From assembly GCA_907163375.1 (NCBI GenBank), contig CAJQUW010009005.1, positions 1 through 64,000 of the forward strand: DNA of 64,000 nucleotides. The letters run 5' to 3'. Of the stretch, positions 33,600 through 44,999 are shown in pieces. The position numbers and the translations under genes were made by a program. Each line of letters opens with the position of its first letter. The first letter of the stretch is position 1. The stretch is from Prostheceraeus crozeri. Taxonomy: Eukaryota; Platyhelminthes; Polycladida; Euryleptidae. The notes beneath the pieces were generated by a model that did no database searches, was not told the DNA's origin, and saw only the letters and a program-made list of their open reading frames with translations.

Positions 33600-35764
33600 C
33601 ATGCAACACATAACTCATCAAAAAGTAGTCGATCCACAGAATCAACACGTCAAAGATAATTCAATTCGTATAAATTGTCTGTCTTTGGCATGCAGGATTG
33701 AATACTGGCAGCGTTTCCACGTTGAACAGCCAGACTAAGTCTTTGTTTAAAAAACAACGTCGATCTTGTCTCTCCACTTCGTTCACAAATCTTCTTCCCG
33801 ATGATGTTGACCAGGGTTTTGGCGTCGCTACCCCAAGCTCCCAGTGTTTCCATTGCAAACGGGCAGAAAATATGAGCGTTCGCCAAACTTTGGTACTTCC
33901 GTCTCTTTCTTTCTTCAGCATATGAAGCTAGTTTGCCTCCTTCTTGAGCACTGATTTGGATGTTGCTGGCTGCTAGGGTGTCGACACATGTGTAGTCCCA
34001 GATGAGAGGCAAACCTCGGCTCCATGGCGTTAAGGTGATGCCGTCGGGTCTTTTGCCGTCGTCTCGGCATAGGCCGACAGGTTCCAAGACGGCAGGCACA
34101 CCTGCTGAGACAAGAGCTCAACGTATGACATCGTTTGCTTCACTATGTCGTGCCACTCTACCTCCGTTGTACCGGCAAGAGAGACCATGAGTACCGAACT
34201 TATCGATGGTTGCACCACATTTGCATTTATGAGGGATGCAAATCTCAGCACCAAGGCGTAAGGCAATGGCAATGCGCAATTGTTCATCACTTAGTTTTAA
34301 ACCCAAGGATTGAATAGGCATACAGTTTAGCCATATCCCGGCGTCAGGCGCGGAAGCGGATAACAGACGGCTCCTCGACTTGGCATCAAAAGTTTGGTGA
34401 AGAATCTCCTCGAATTTTCCTTTCACAAGGGGTTGATCCCAGGCCTTCTGTACGGCGACTGCAGAACCCGTTGGCGGCTGTTCAGAGGGACAAAGCGTCT
34501 GCCACAATTTCAAGCCAATCTCCAACTGAGGATCTGAGAATTCGACATTCGGTATTAATGTATTCGAGATCCCAGAAACACCGTATGAAGATGCTATAAA
34601 AGCTGGAATGGCCAAGTCCGTTGCTCGCCGAAGTCCAAGTCCACCAAAAGCAGTTGGTAAAAAAGCTTGGTCATAAGACGATGGTGTAAGTGCGCAGTTG
34701 AGAATGTTCTCTAACGACGTTCTTTGCAAATCATCAAATTGCTTTAAGAGATGATGCAAGTTGTAAAAAGGAAATGTTCTTAAAGTATAAAGGAGTTTAG
34801 GAATGGAAAAGCAATTCTTCATGATGTAGAATGCATAATGTGAATCGAGGTCATCTAGTCGGTCAGTCAACTTGATCATGGCGTCTAATTTCTTCAGGAA
34901 TAGAGTTGAAGCGGATTGTTCAAATAGAGGTGCGCCCAGAAGGGTTGCGTTGCTTTCACTCAAAAGTGTCATTTGTTCGAATATGTTAGGTCTCATGTCG
35001 TCAATGATTCTCATGGGATCAAAAAGTTCACATTTAGACACATTCAAACTTAGGCCAAAACTGTCTGCAAGGTCTATAATTGTGTTCAGATCGTCATGTA
35101 CCTGTTTGAAATCCCCTATCAAGCAGCCATCGTCCAAGTACCACAGATTCACTTCACTGTTAAGTCTGCCTATAAGCTTGTTAATAGCAAGACTGAAGCA
35201 CATTGGGCCTATTGGATCCCCTTGCTGTACACCCTCGGCCGAATCGAGACAATGGTCGCCATAGAAAAGGCTTGAATCATAACAATATAATTGCCAGACA
35301 AATGGATATAACTCCTTGATCTCCGTTTTTACTTCGTTAAGAACCACATCTCTTCGTATTGTATTAAAGGCGTTGGTGAAATCAACCTTCAACATTATGA
35401 ACGGTATGTTGCTTTCAATTTTCCTGTTGAGATAACTGCGAACAGTATGAACAATAACTTCGGAGCCCCTACAGATTCCTACACCGAGTTGGTGAGGATA
35501 AAAGTCGCTCTTCAGTGAGCCAATACCATGGCGTGCAGCAATTTTGCCCGTAATGCGCCTGTAAACATTTCCAACTGCTATCGGGCGAACGTCAGAATTC
35601 GCTTTGGTTAAGGCAGTCAAGGAAGCACCATAAAGGAAGGGAACAACCTCACTGGGAACCTCACCCCTCAACATCAAATTGCACAGACGGGTTAAGGCCT
35701 TGATCAGAATGTTGGCAATTTCCCCACATGGCTTTGTAATAAGGTAACAGATAAACTGCTTTCC
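33600..35764 (-). mobile_element. LINE with zinc finger and restriction-like endonuclease, 5'-truncated
   Basis: One reading frame runs from about 35764 to 33650 on the minus strand, broken only by one TGA (34120-34118). The 5' side is truncated (a TGA in frame just beyond 35750). The 3' end lies a little below 33650. It sits in BEN-gene intron 3, in reverse orientation, 0.3 kb from the P-type element. Same family order as the fragment at 1475-1905. Confidence 0.85.
33650..35677 (-). pseudogene. Reverse transcriptase / endonuclease of the LINE, single nonsense codon
   Basis: Seen: polymerase motifs DVRPIAVGNVYRRITGKIAA, PHQLGVGICRGSEVIVHTVR, IMLKVDFTNAFNTIRRDVVL (motif A), EGVQQGDPIGPMCFSLAINK (motif B), LWYLDDGCLIG (motif C, YLDD not YADD). 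Then HKCKCGATIDKFGTHGLSC and RHSEANDVIR (zinc finger), an in-frame TGA where the sister fragment has Gln after IIR and Arg or Gln is expected (CGA to TGA is a likely CpG decay), then EPVGLCRDDGKRPDGITL and PLIWDYTCVDTL (nuclease core). Known: such LINEs nick target DNA with a PD-(D/E)XK-type nuclease and prime reverse transcription there. Clade assignment within the R2/R4/Hero-like group is not possible by eye. Confidence 0.85.
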
Positions 35765-36741
35765 CTAATTCACGCTGACGGTGTTGAAGCCCGTCGATCG
35801 GTGTTTACTTTGATGACAATTTGCGATAAACAGGCAAGAAATGTATTGACCAGATGGGATGGTTTTGACAATTTGATGATTATGCTCATGTGTATGACAT
35901 ATATGTGTGCTAAGTCCATTTTGAGATAAATTGATGTCGACATCATTCAGCAGCAATTCTGTAGGGCAATTCTGTACTAACAAGACCCCTCACAACTTTA
36001 CAAGAAACAACTTGTCGATGCCATGATACTGATCAACATCAGCCTGATTGATGTCAGCAACGTCGTAATAACTGAAGCATTCCGTCAAATTGGTATCAAG
36101 CATCGTTGCTTGCCTAATCAATGGGCGTGAGCGTGGAGACTCCACAATGTGACAATCATCACACGTACTTGGATAAATAATCTTAAGATATGACTTCACT
36201 ATACAATAATTTAAGAAGATATATCCACAGCATGTAGAGTAGCCTACTACTATTTAACTATCTATTATCGATGCATGACTACACTAGTGACCAGTCCAGA
36301 CACGTGGAATGACTTGTCTTCTAAATCAATGTGTGCCTCCTCCGTAAATAACTGTAACTGAGTGTAGACTATCCAAAATTGTGTGTAACGATGTTTCTCG
36401 TACATTTTTGACTATGCAGAGTGTATTTGAAGATGGTCAATGTATGCTGATTGAAATTAATTACATCTGTCAATAATTAAATGATAAAAGCTTAGCTCTT
36501 GACTCTTTCCACCACTCATGAACAGCCAGAGTTAAGACAGCTACAAACACATTTTGCTGCTGTAAGATCATCTTTGAAACTAGAAATCCACATTTAGTCT
36601 AGATACAAGTTGAGCATTTCAGGCACTTACTTACGCATTGTCTGAAATTTCGGAAGTTATTTGTAGCCTACATGTAATCAATTCAAATGAATTTCCTGAA
36701 AAGATCTCATTTATCTTACAAATAATAATTTCTCTTTACAG

Positions 36742-36958
36742 GTTAAGTTGCACAAAGATCATAATATCTTTGTCTCAAAGCTGAAGCTAGATAACGTCAA
36801 CCATGGAAGTGGGCAGTCTCTGGTCAGAGACTACCTTACGATTGCATTCTCCCATCAATTCATGGGAACCCATAGTGCGCATGGAATCGCCAGCAATGCC
36901 CATGCTAATACCCCGGTAAAGCCGGCAATACCTCGGGATTTCGCAAATTCATTGATTA
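36742..36958 (+). CDS. BEN-domain gene, exon 4 (first part of the BEN domain)
   Basis: Acceptor TCTCTTTACAG, 217 nt, donor GTAAGT at 36959, phase 0 to 1. It reads VKLHKDHNIFVSKLKLDNVN, GSGQSLVRDYLTIAFSHQF, THSAHGIASNA and PVKPAIPRDFANSLI. The order L..g...v....n..sg.sLvR.yl...Fs...m.THSa.G.......kPaip..f...Li matches a BEN domain, a helical DNA/protein-binding module of chromatin regulators. Reading on into the intron gives a false stop at 37032; the splice to 38827 restores the domain. Confidence 0.75.
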
Positions 36959-38826
36959 GTAAGTCTGATCTGATGCCTATTTCAAAGCTCCGAAGAAACA
37001 TGATCCATAAAAGAAATATAGCTGATTTCTGAACGTTTTATGGACTATTTGTTGAGATGATAATCAGGAAATAGGTCATCATTTCCATGCAGTAAACTCA
37101 AGGGGCACCCTATACTCAACACCTTAATTAAGTGAAACAAAGTGAAAAGTCATTACTGAGGACATCATCCTGATGAAATGATCTCTTGAAAATATGACAT
37201 GTAGGGCCTGCGATCTCGATATCAAAATTTTTATCTTATGTTGTACAAATCAGTACGCTGTACTAAGTTAATCTTAGTAACTTAATTAGCTCTCTTAGAT
37301 TAAAAAAAGACAATCATCCATGTACGGATACCTAGCGTTCGGCTTTATTTTAATGCGAAATGTATAGGGTAGGCCAGAAGAATAGCTATGTGTTTCCTTA
37401 TCATTTAAGGTATAAATCACTGCCTTGATGTTTATTATCCATTAGTTATGTGGGCAGATGAATTCTTCATGTGGTCACATGATTTTTTTGTCATTATTTT
37501 GAAATTCAATTAAGAAGCGATACCATTTTTTAAAAATTATGTGATCATTTATGTTAATTAATGTCAATTTTTTAAATTCTCTTCTTTTTTTAAACTCTCT
37601 TAAATTTTTCATTCTTCATTCTCGAAAGTGACTGCCACTGTTGGAAGCACAAGCAATTAGTCTTCACTCCTCCATGAGATTTAGTTAAGTAATTTTGACA
37701 CAATGTCCTATCAAAGCTAAAGAAAGGTTCAAAAAGTTCGCAATGACTTACTTTTAGAATGTCGAGCTACATGTCATTTGTGATTCCTAGATGAATTAGT
37801 CTATTTTTTCAAATCAGGGCGTCGATGAGACCACTCGATTGCACCTCTATTCATACATTTTCTTGGGCTCTGCAGGTCCATCTTTTGTCTCACTTCTCAA
37901 ATGGTGTGGGACATCTTTTGAAATTATGGTGTTATTTCAAAGTACAACTTAGTATTAAAGTCATAATAAAGTTTCAAAACATTATGAAAATAATCAGAAT
38001 TCATCTGACCATATAACTGATGGGTCATAAATCATTAAAGCAGTGAATGCTACCTTTTCATAAAGAAACATATTTAACGGTTGCTTCTGGCCCACTTTAT
38101 ACAACACATGCAATCATCTTTCGGTTTTACATTAAATTTGATTGAATAAATGAATGAAGAAAAGTCTGCCGCTATGCAATATCACTTATGACATCACTTA
38201 CAACATCACTCGCAATTATCATTATCATTCTTTCTCTGACTGACCTTTCAAATAAGCACACGAGGGTCTATTCATAGAGATGATTTTTCTTCTCTTGATA
38301 AGAATATAGGCCAAATTACATGATAGAGATCTGAGACCATGCACCGCCACCACAGCATTTTTGTCTGATATGAAATGTGAATTAACCATAGGCGCACATA
38401 CATGTATGTTTTGACGGGGTTCAATTTGGCATTAAAATTAAAGTTAATAATAGTTTGTGAAGCTTGGCTCATGTTTACCTTATCTCCTCTCTGATGTTGC
38501 TAAAGGAGACAAATTAGGAGCATAAACTCTATCAATTATAGAAATGATGCTTAATTCTGTAATTCCAGTGGCACCACAAGTTGCATTGCAAATGCTAGAA
38601 AAACTAATTGCTATTTTCTAGTTGCATTGCATTCGAATTGCATAAAGACTTATAATATTCAATAGTTCTATGTAAATTCAAACAATAATAATTACTAAAT
38701 ACTCTTCAATTGGAATAGTTTGCATTATTTTTCATTCAGATGAAGTTAATCTATACAAAATGTTTATGTTCTGTCATTAACTTATTATTTATCGTATATT
38801 TATCATTCATCTCTTGTTTGTTACAG
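36959..38826 (+). other. BEN-gene intron 4
   Basis: GTAAGT...TTGTTACAG. AT-rich with long T/A runs. No element or exon recognised. Confidence 0.65.
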
Positions 38827-38933
38827 GCCTAGTCCAACATCATTACCCGATGGAGCAGAGGGAAGTGTGGAAAATGATCTCCAAGAAACTTTACAGTGAA
38901 TCAAAAATGCTAAAAAGACAAAATAAAAGATAA
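38827..38933 (+). CDS. BEN-domain gene, last exon
   Basis: Acceptor TTGTTTGTTACAG; joined to the A left from exon 4 it reads S-LVQHHYPMEQREVWKMISKK then LYSESKMLKRQNKR and TAA. This supplies the C-terminal helix of the BEN domain (aromatic/acidic YPMEQREVWKMI). AATAAA at 38922-38927 overlaps the end of the frame and could serve as a polyadenylation signal, implying a very short 3' UTR; AT-rich DNA follows. The assembled product is about 224 residues from the ATG at 28349, or 262 codons (including the TAG) from 28167. Confidence 0.75.
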
Positions 38934-39289
38934 AAAATCAATGGTTTTTTGTGAATAATGACGTTTTATGAATGATCATGAAATACGCTTCATAATAATG
39001 CTTTATACATAATGTAGACTGATTATTAGATTAACGTTTCTGAGATAGCTACAATTATATTTCAAAAGTGAATTGTTCTTTGGGCAGGAGTTTCACCGAA
39101 ATAGTAAAGGGCTTTAAAGAAAAAATGCAAACGTCTCATGTACGTTTCAAGTTGATTATTGCCATTGTCTATATCAACAATTTTACAATCAGTAAAGCTA
39201 GCTTGATTATTGCTGATACTCGTGATCATATCAAACGTCATTATGCAACGGTGAAGTTAGAAAGCAATAATGGGACCTACCAAAAATAC

Positions 39290-39450
39290 TGAATTCCCAA
39301 TACAATGGGACAGGAGTTCCCACAATTCAATAGGACAGGATTTCCCACAATTCTATGGGACAAACTGGTTCAATAGGCAATAGGAACCGATTTCCCTAAA
39401 ATTCAATGGGACAAAACTTCCCAATAAAGCTATAGGATGGAGTTCCATAG
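39290..39450. repeat. Degenerate tandem repeat
   Basis: About five units of roughly 30 bp built on TTCCCACAATTCAATGGGACA (20 of these bases recur with changes), beginning near 39292. Each half is partly palindromic (TTCCCA...TGGGA). Immediately after, at 39580-39700, comes a run of GGCAC/GTGCC words including GGCACGAAATTTCG, also present near 19960. Confidence 0.7.
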
Positions 39451-39772
39451 CAACAGCACTGCTTGCTATAGGAAAGTTACAATAATTCCGTAGGAAGTTT
39501 CCTATAGGAGTGCCATAGATTTTGTTTAATCGGGTTGATTCTTCCTTCGATTTCAATGGCTGAACACATATTTGGTTTGGTAGCTATTAGTGCCTAGTGG
39601 CGCCTACTGGTGCCTCGAGGCACTAGAAAGGCACTAACTAGGCGTTAACTGGCACGAAATTTCGGCTTCGTGCCTAAGTTAGCGCCCTAAAGTTCACAAT
39701 GTAGAATTAATTAAGCGTATTCCTTTTTCCTGAAAAGCTTTGATTGCTTAATAAAAATAGGTCTACACTTAC

Positions 39773-39848
39773 CCTTTCTAGAAATGCTCAGTAGACAGAT
39801 GACGACCGCTGATATGACGTTGAACCGGTGTTTTCGATGACAACCCAT
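39773..39848 (-). CDS. Candidate first coding exon with signal peptide
   Basis: On the minus strand the ATG at 39848-39846 opens MGCHRKHRFNVISAVVICLL followed by SISRKG, then donor GTAAGT at 39772 (ends in phase 1). Basic N-terminus followed by about 12 hydrophobic residues is a good secretory signal. ATTTCAGA just upstream could be an acceptor or simply leader. It is on the same strand as the cadherin exons; a cadherin needs such an exon, but the distance (over 30 kb to 8.6 kb) and unknown middle exons leave this as inference. Confidence 0.4.
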
Positions 39849-40137
39849 TCTGAAATATTCAACGCAATATGCAGTGTGTTTCAGTCATCTCAAAAATAAA
39901 TCACTTCCTCAATTTGGGGAAATTTTTAGACCGGTTAGTTAGATTATGTAGCCTGTTAGCTCGTAAGGATTAGCAAAATTATGAAAACTTTGTTTGTTTT
40001 CATTAGAACGCTTTGATCAGTCTTTATGAGGGAGGACAATCGAAATTTGTTGCGAGTCTAGTAAAAATAATGTTTTCTAAGATTGGAACGAATGTCTATC
40101 GGAGTTTTGTTCGTGAGGTGGCCCAAACAGAGAACTT

Positions 40138-40262
40138 AAAAGACCCGCATTGGTTACCCGTTAGATCGCCCGCCTCCGGTACGTGTTCGTTACACGAACT
40201 CGGCCCGGTAAACGGGTCGTTCCTACCGTCACGTAACCGGTACGAGCTCGTGTACCCGAAGG
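40138..40262 (-). repeat. GC-rich dispersed repeat
   Basis: Rich in CGGGTA/TACCCG words. On the minus strand GGGCGATCTAACGGGTAAC closely matches GGGCGATCTAGCGGGTAGC at about 50347-50365 on the plus strand, and both have GTTCGTxACGAA-type palindromes beside it. So it is one dispersed family in opposite orientations. Function unknown. Confidence 0.55.
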
Positions 40263-40277
40263 AGGTTCCAAAAAAAA

Positions 40278-40381
40278 ATCCGCCCTGCTGCTTGATTTAC
40301 GGGCTTTCATTCAATCTCCAGTGCTCTGTATTTTAGCTGGAGATTAAATGAAAGCCCGTTTTTACAAGCAACAGGGCGGAT
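40278..40381. mobile_element. Short foldback element
   Basis: A 104-bp near-perfect hairpin: left arm ATCCGCCCTGCTGCTTGATT..., right arm ending ...AAGCAACAGGGCGGAT, arms about 45 bp, loop about 14 bp. Non-coding; probably a MITE remnant. Confidence 0.8.
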
Positions 40382-40898
40382 CCTACTTAAAGAGAAAAGT
40401 CAAACGTCAAATAATAGGTTTATTCTTCATGAAATTATAGCCACGTACCACAGTAACACTGCCTGGGATAAAAAATAACAGTACCTGGAAAGTTTGACAG
40501 CAGTTCGGTAACACTTAACCATTCCTAGTGCAGTAATTGCCTTCACACTTGCTAACAGTTCCACGCAGAATCCATGTATAGGCCTACTTGGTTTGATATC
40601 CCAATCTTATCCGGAAATGAGAGAATCATTGTCTCTGAAAAAGGAAATATTTTTCATTGACATTTCACGCTGGATTCATGCTATCGTAAAAAGCAAGGAT
40701 ATGTATAGGATGCATCCATGCAAGAATTACATGATGTATTATATATAAAAGCACAAATGAAACAAAATCTGTAAATTATATTAAGCAGTATTTACTATGC
40801 CAGCATCAATTATAAATAGCATGCAAAATTATAATGAGATTAACATTTAAGTCAATGTATGGATTAATCAGAGCTTCTGTAGACCTAAAATAACAAGC
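40382..40898. other. No gene recognised
   Basis: AT-rich spacer between two hairpin elements. Confidence 0.4.
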
Positions 40899-41340
40899 AA
40901 TGCGTCAATCATGTCGCAAAGCATCTGCACGCATACTTTAGGCCTAGATAGATTTTATCACGTTTGTTTAAATTTTGGCATCTAACATTATAGGAGAGAT
41001 TATTACTTATGTATTTATATGCGCCTCTTACCTCAATTCATTAGTTGTTACATAAGACAGTTTCGAAATGAAGTTTTAACCTAAATCACACTTGTCTACA
41101 GTTTGCTTTCCAATGAACTTGGCTTCTGTTTTCTGAACGAACTGTAGACAAGTGTGATTTAGGTTAAAACTTCATTTTGAAACTGTCTTATGTAAGAACT
41201 AATGAATTGAGGTAAGAGGCGCATATAAAGACTGATCTCTCCTATAATGTTAGATGCCCAAATTTAAACAAACGTAACAAAATCTATCTAGGCCGAAAGT
41301 ATGCGTGCAGATGCTTTGCGATCCAACGCTTGATCATTGA
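40899..41340. mobile_element. Long inverted-repeat (foldback) element
   Basis: Arms of about 200 bp (40899-41104 and 41140-41340) are near-perfect complements around a 35-bp loop; innermost words are CACACTTGTCTACAGTT and AACTGTAGACAAGTGTG. Scattered substitutions and a small indel separate the arms. No coding potential. A transcript through it would fold into a long double-stranded RNA. Confidence 0.88.
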
Positions 41341-43052
41341 TGATGTCGCTGATGAAGTATATAAAATAACCAGTTAGCAGTAGAAGCAGCATCCCCGTGA
41401 AGTCTGCATAATACCTTATACATTAAGCTTGTTTCAATCGGATCATTAACACATTTCAAGAACTTAATACAAGTCATGATAAAAGCGAACTTAATATGAA
41501 AAGCACTACAATCCCTATCAAATCATCTTTTATGAAGAAAAAATAATGCGATGAATTATTTGTATCTACTAAATACGGGAGGTGTGCACCGTACAGCTTT
41601 ACTGATGTAGGTCTCCCCTACTGATGTAGGTCTGATGTAGGATAAGAAAGAGAACTTCTTTATTAGAACTTTAAACACGGTCTCACCTCTAGGCCTTAAT
41701 GACAAATTGCAGGGAGGTTTTTGCGTTTCTAAAGGAAATGTAAACAAAGATTGCTATTTTAATAGTCCCATACCGAGACGTAAACGAAGTCACGGTAACA
41801 GGAATTGGGGCCGAAACACGAATCCTACCTGAGTTCCTGCTGATGACTTCCTAGCTGGTACAGGGAACGCAAAACCAGTCCTTTTAAGGACTAATTTCAA
41901 TTTAATTTTATTTTATTTTCAGTATGTATTACATTATTCGTTTGTACTAATTAATTTTTTTTGCAGTCTACTCATTTATTTTACACTAGTTTCTTGTGGC
42001 TATCAATTTTATTTATTTATTCATATTTTGATTATTTTACCTAGTAATTTTCATTTGTGCTGCTTATTTCCTTCCTTTTTCTCAATTAATTAATTTATTC
42101 ATTCATTCAATTTTTTTTCATTACTATTATTTTTTTTTTTCTTTTGTTACAATTTCAATATTCCATTTCAGTTCGTACTTCACTAATCAATTTCAGCAGT
42201 TAATCTTTCAGAATTTATTACCCATCACTTTCCCTGTTTTTCTGTATTTTAATTGTTAGCACGATCTACACTTTGATAATTTTTTGGTTAGCTTATTTTC
42301 TATATTAAGTTAGGTAACAATGTGAATAATTATCTCCTTTCCCATCTGTAGTGAAATAGGTGATTGATAGCATCTTCCGTCGTATGCAGATTACCCTTGT
42401 CATATTTGTTTGCGGATTAAGGCTGGATATGATGGGACACAGACCGGTCCTCTTGAGAGATAGATTAAATTTCAAGAATAGTTAGACACCAATCGGTCCA
42501 TTTATAACAAGTCTAGTTCCTTATTTCATTTTCTTCATGGAGTAGTTCCAGGTGAGATGTTGTAGGTTGATTCTAGCAAGTTCAGTACCCATACTCGTAT
42601 TGTAGTTTCACATGTATTTTATTTTTTTTATTTTCTTCAAAGTTCATTATAAATTTATTCATTACAGTTATGTTTTGTACAGTAGGCTTAATCTTAGTTT
42701 ATTTTATGTAGTTGTAACTGAGATTCCTAGAGGATGATGATTTTCATTTAAATAATTCAATGTAAACTGCACACCATTAAAACAGCAGTTACAGTAATAT
42801 ATATATAAACTTATAATAATAATAATTTTAATAATATATAAACTTAACAGAAAATATTCGTAAGAAACTTGAAAATGATGAGTCACAATTTGATGATATC
42901 AATTAAAATCCGCTAGTATCAGATAGAGCGTCTCTACGGATATTTTCTGTTCGGAGTGTAAAAACAGCCGTGAAAGTAATTTTAGCTGTTAATTTTAACG
43001 GATATTTGTTGTTCACAGCGCACATCATTGATCTTCATAAATTGATAATGGG
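41341..43052. other. Gene-free, T-rich stretch
   Basis: Long pyrimidine-rich tract on the plus strand at about 41880-42310, and AT microsatellite-like sequence at 42797-42840. A short triplicate of CTGATGTAGGTCT lies near 41600-41640. No gene. Confidence 0.4.
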
Positions 43053-43314
43053 CAATTCCGTAAATAACGCACGTACGTTCTGACACACAATCTTCATTTC
43101 TCATCATGAAGCAATGCGATTCTATCTATGAAAATTGCACCATACCATGCCAAAATAGTATGAAATATTAATCACTTTTCAAATATTCAAACACTAGTCC
43201 CTCTAGCGTCGAAAGAGGGACTGCCATTAAATTAATTATTTAAATTGCTTTTACTTATTATATAGAAGGGACTACTATAATGTTTCAGAACGTTCGTGCG
43301 TTATTTATGAAATT
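43053..43314. mobile_element. MITE of about 260 bp
   Basis: Inverted ends TAAATAACGCACGTACGTTC (from 43060) and the complement CGTTCGTGCGTTATTTA at the right, flanked by AATT on both sides. A perfect 9-bp stem hairpin AGTCCCTCT...AGAGGGACT lies inside (43196-43222). Non-coding. Confidence 0.72.
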
Positions 43315-44514
43315 ATTCTAATCGTTGTGAATGAATTATCTTTCAGGTTCAGACAAGACACTAAGGCTCATGCAATAAAAGACCAGTTGCTCACCAGCTT
43401 ATCAAGAATTTTCTGTACTGCTCGTTGGGCATTTCATCACTAATCGTCCACAATTCAGTTACAATTCACTGGTACGATGATGTAGCGTTAATGAGAGATG
43501 CTGTTTCATGTCGGTACAGCGCACGTCCAATGTAATTAAATATTGAATAGGCCTATTGAAAGCTTTCCCTCTAATGAGTCCATACAGTTAGATTTGCATA
43601 CTGCATAACAACACTGTGTAATACATTCACAGATGACTGCTTTGAATTTGTATCCGTTATGAATACATGCTGGAAATGTCTCATGTCAGCTCAAGATGAC
43701 ATAGATATCTATCAATCCGAACTCTGTACCCCGACCCCACTCGAAAGATAGGCTCTAATTAGTGTATCTGACATGCGTGTGGAAGTGACAACAAGCCACA
43801 AGACCGATTAGTCATTACAAAATCTGAGAGATGAGACCACACTATGCCCATAGAGTTCTACATGACTATACCTTATTGATGTCACAGAGCAAAACACTTC
43901 GATGGAATGCTGCATAAAATCGATATGTTGCAAAATCGATAAGTGTTGAAAATTTAAGCATGTTAATCAAAATAGCGAATGAAGATAGAACAAATGCATT
44001 GCTGAATTAGTGAACAGCGAATGACTACATGAATGTTGTTCAGGTGTTCTAAAGCATGAATCATTGCACCAGAGAAATCAGTCAAGCCACTGAAGTCAGC
44101 TGAAGACATTGTATGAGATTGCAGTACATGGCTCGATAGAAAATGTGCCCCTCCATCTCAGAATAATATGCGCATGTTCTGCTCCACTGCAGGTAAGATT
44201 CTGACTAACATTTGTTGCTTCGAAATTGCATGCATTATGCTATGAAATACTCAAGATGGCTAATAAAAACATGTTAGGGACATATTGATAATCAGGATTT
44301 ACTAAGCAGGCGGGAAGTATTTTGGGATACCGTACATAAATTAACACTTTAGATATTCACGCAGTTTGAAACTGCACGGTCAATGTCCATTTATTGAATG
44401 ATAATTGTGCTTTTTACTTTATCTTTCCTATGTCAAAATACCGCTCATGTTGTCATTAAAAGAGAATCCTCTCTTACTAGTACAGGGATTATTATCGGAA
44501 ATTGGTGTTCTACG
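43315..44514. other. No gene recognised
   Basis: AT-rich, no element recognised. Confidence 0.4.
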
Positions 44515-44690
44515 TGACAGTGCAGGCTAGGTGCTTGGTTAGCGATCTTTCGGTATAGAAATCGAGCACCGAAAGTGTCATAGGAAGTCGTCAGAAAGGG
44601 CATCCGGACCAAATGGTCACAGCCAGATCAAAGTCTGACTCTGTGTCAACACAGTGGAGCCCCAAGTAAGGTAGAGTAGACGTTGACCTA
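44515..44690 (+). repeat. Probable SINE with RTE-like tail
   Basis: GCTAGGTGCTTGGTTAGCGA resembles an A box, and AAATCGAGCACC about 30 nt on a weak B box. It is followed by GAAAGGGCATCCGG, a word I associate with 3' ends of RTE-type LINEs and the SINEs they mobilise. Boundaries approximate. Confidence 0.4.
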
Positions 44691-44999
44691 GTACAGGCCA
44701 CAATTTACTTCAACTAATTAAAAAACAATATTGCATGAATTATCAGACTGCAATGAAGTTATACCTGGTCATCATTATTACGTAATGCGTAGGCTATACT
44801 TAACCTTAGTCGTGCATACATGAGCCTACAACGATCAAGGATGCAATCAGAACACTAGAACCTTCAGAGATGAAACATAGGCCTACATATAATCCGACAT
44901 AACAGTTTAACTGATCATCAGTCTGCAGCTGCGACACCTATCCTGTTTTTTTGAAATTATCTTAATATGATATCTTAATAAACAATGCAAAAAGTAGTC

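Larger units (their letters stand above)
29120..36741 (+). other. BEN-gene intron 3 (7.6 kb) hosting two mobile elements
   Basis: Starts GTAAGT after ...THGY and ends TTTACAG before VKLHKDH. It contains the P-type element (29767-33273) and the LINE copy (33600-35764), both oriented against the host gene. The remaining 29120-29766 and 35765-36741 show no exon or element. Confidence 0.75.

Noticed and set aside
34872..35264. 130-residue plus-strand frame.
   Set aside because: Antisense shadow of the LINE reverse transcriptase.
36748..37032. Reading BEN exon 4 straight to the stop at 37032 as one protein end.
   Set aside because: A consensus donor GTAAGT at 36959 and the phase-matched exon at 38827 complete the BEN domain better.
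41860..41900. AGTCCTTTTAAGGACT near 41877 as a histone-type 3' stem-loop.
   Set aside because: It is a simple near-palindrome with a two-base loop; the histone consensus loop and flanks are absent, and there is no histone gene nearby.
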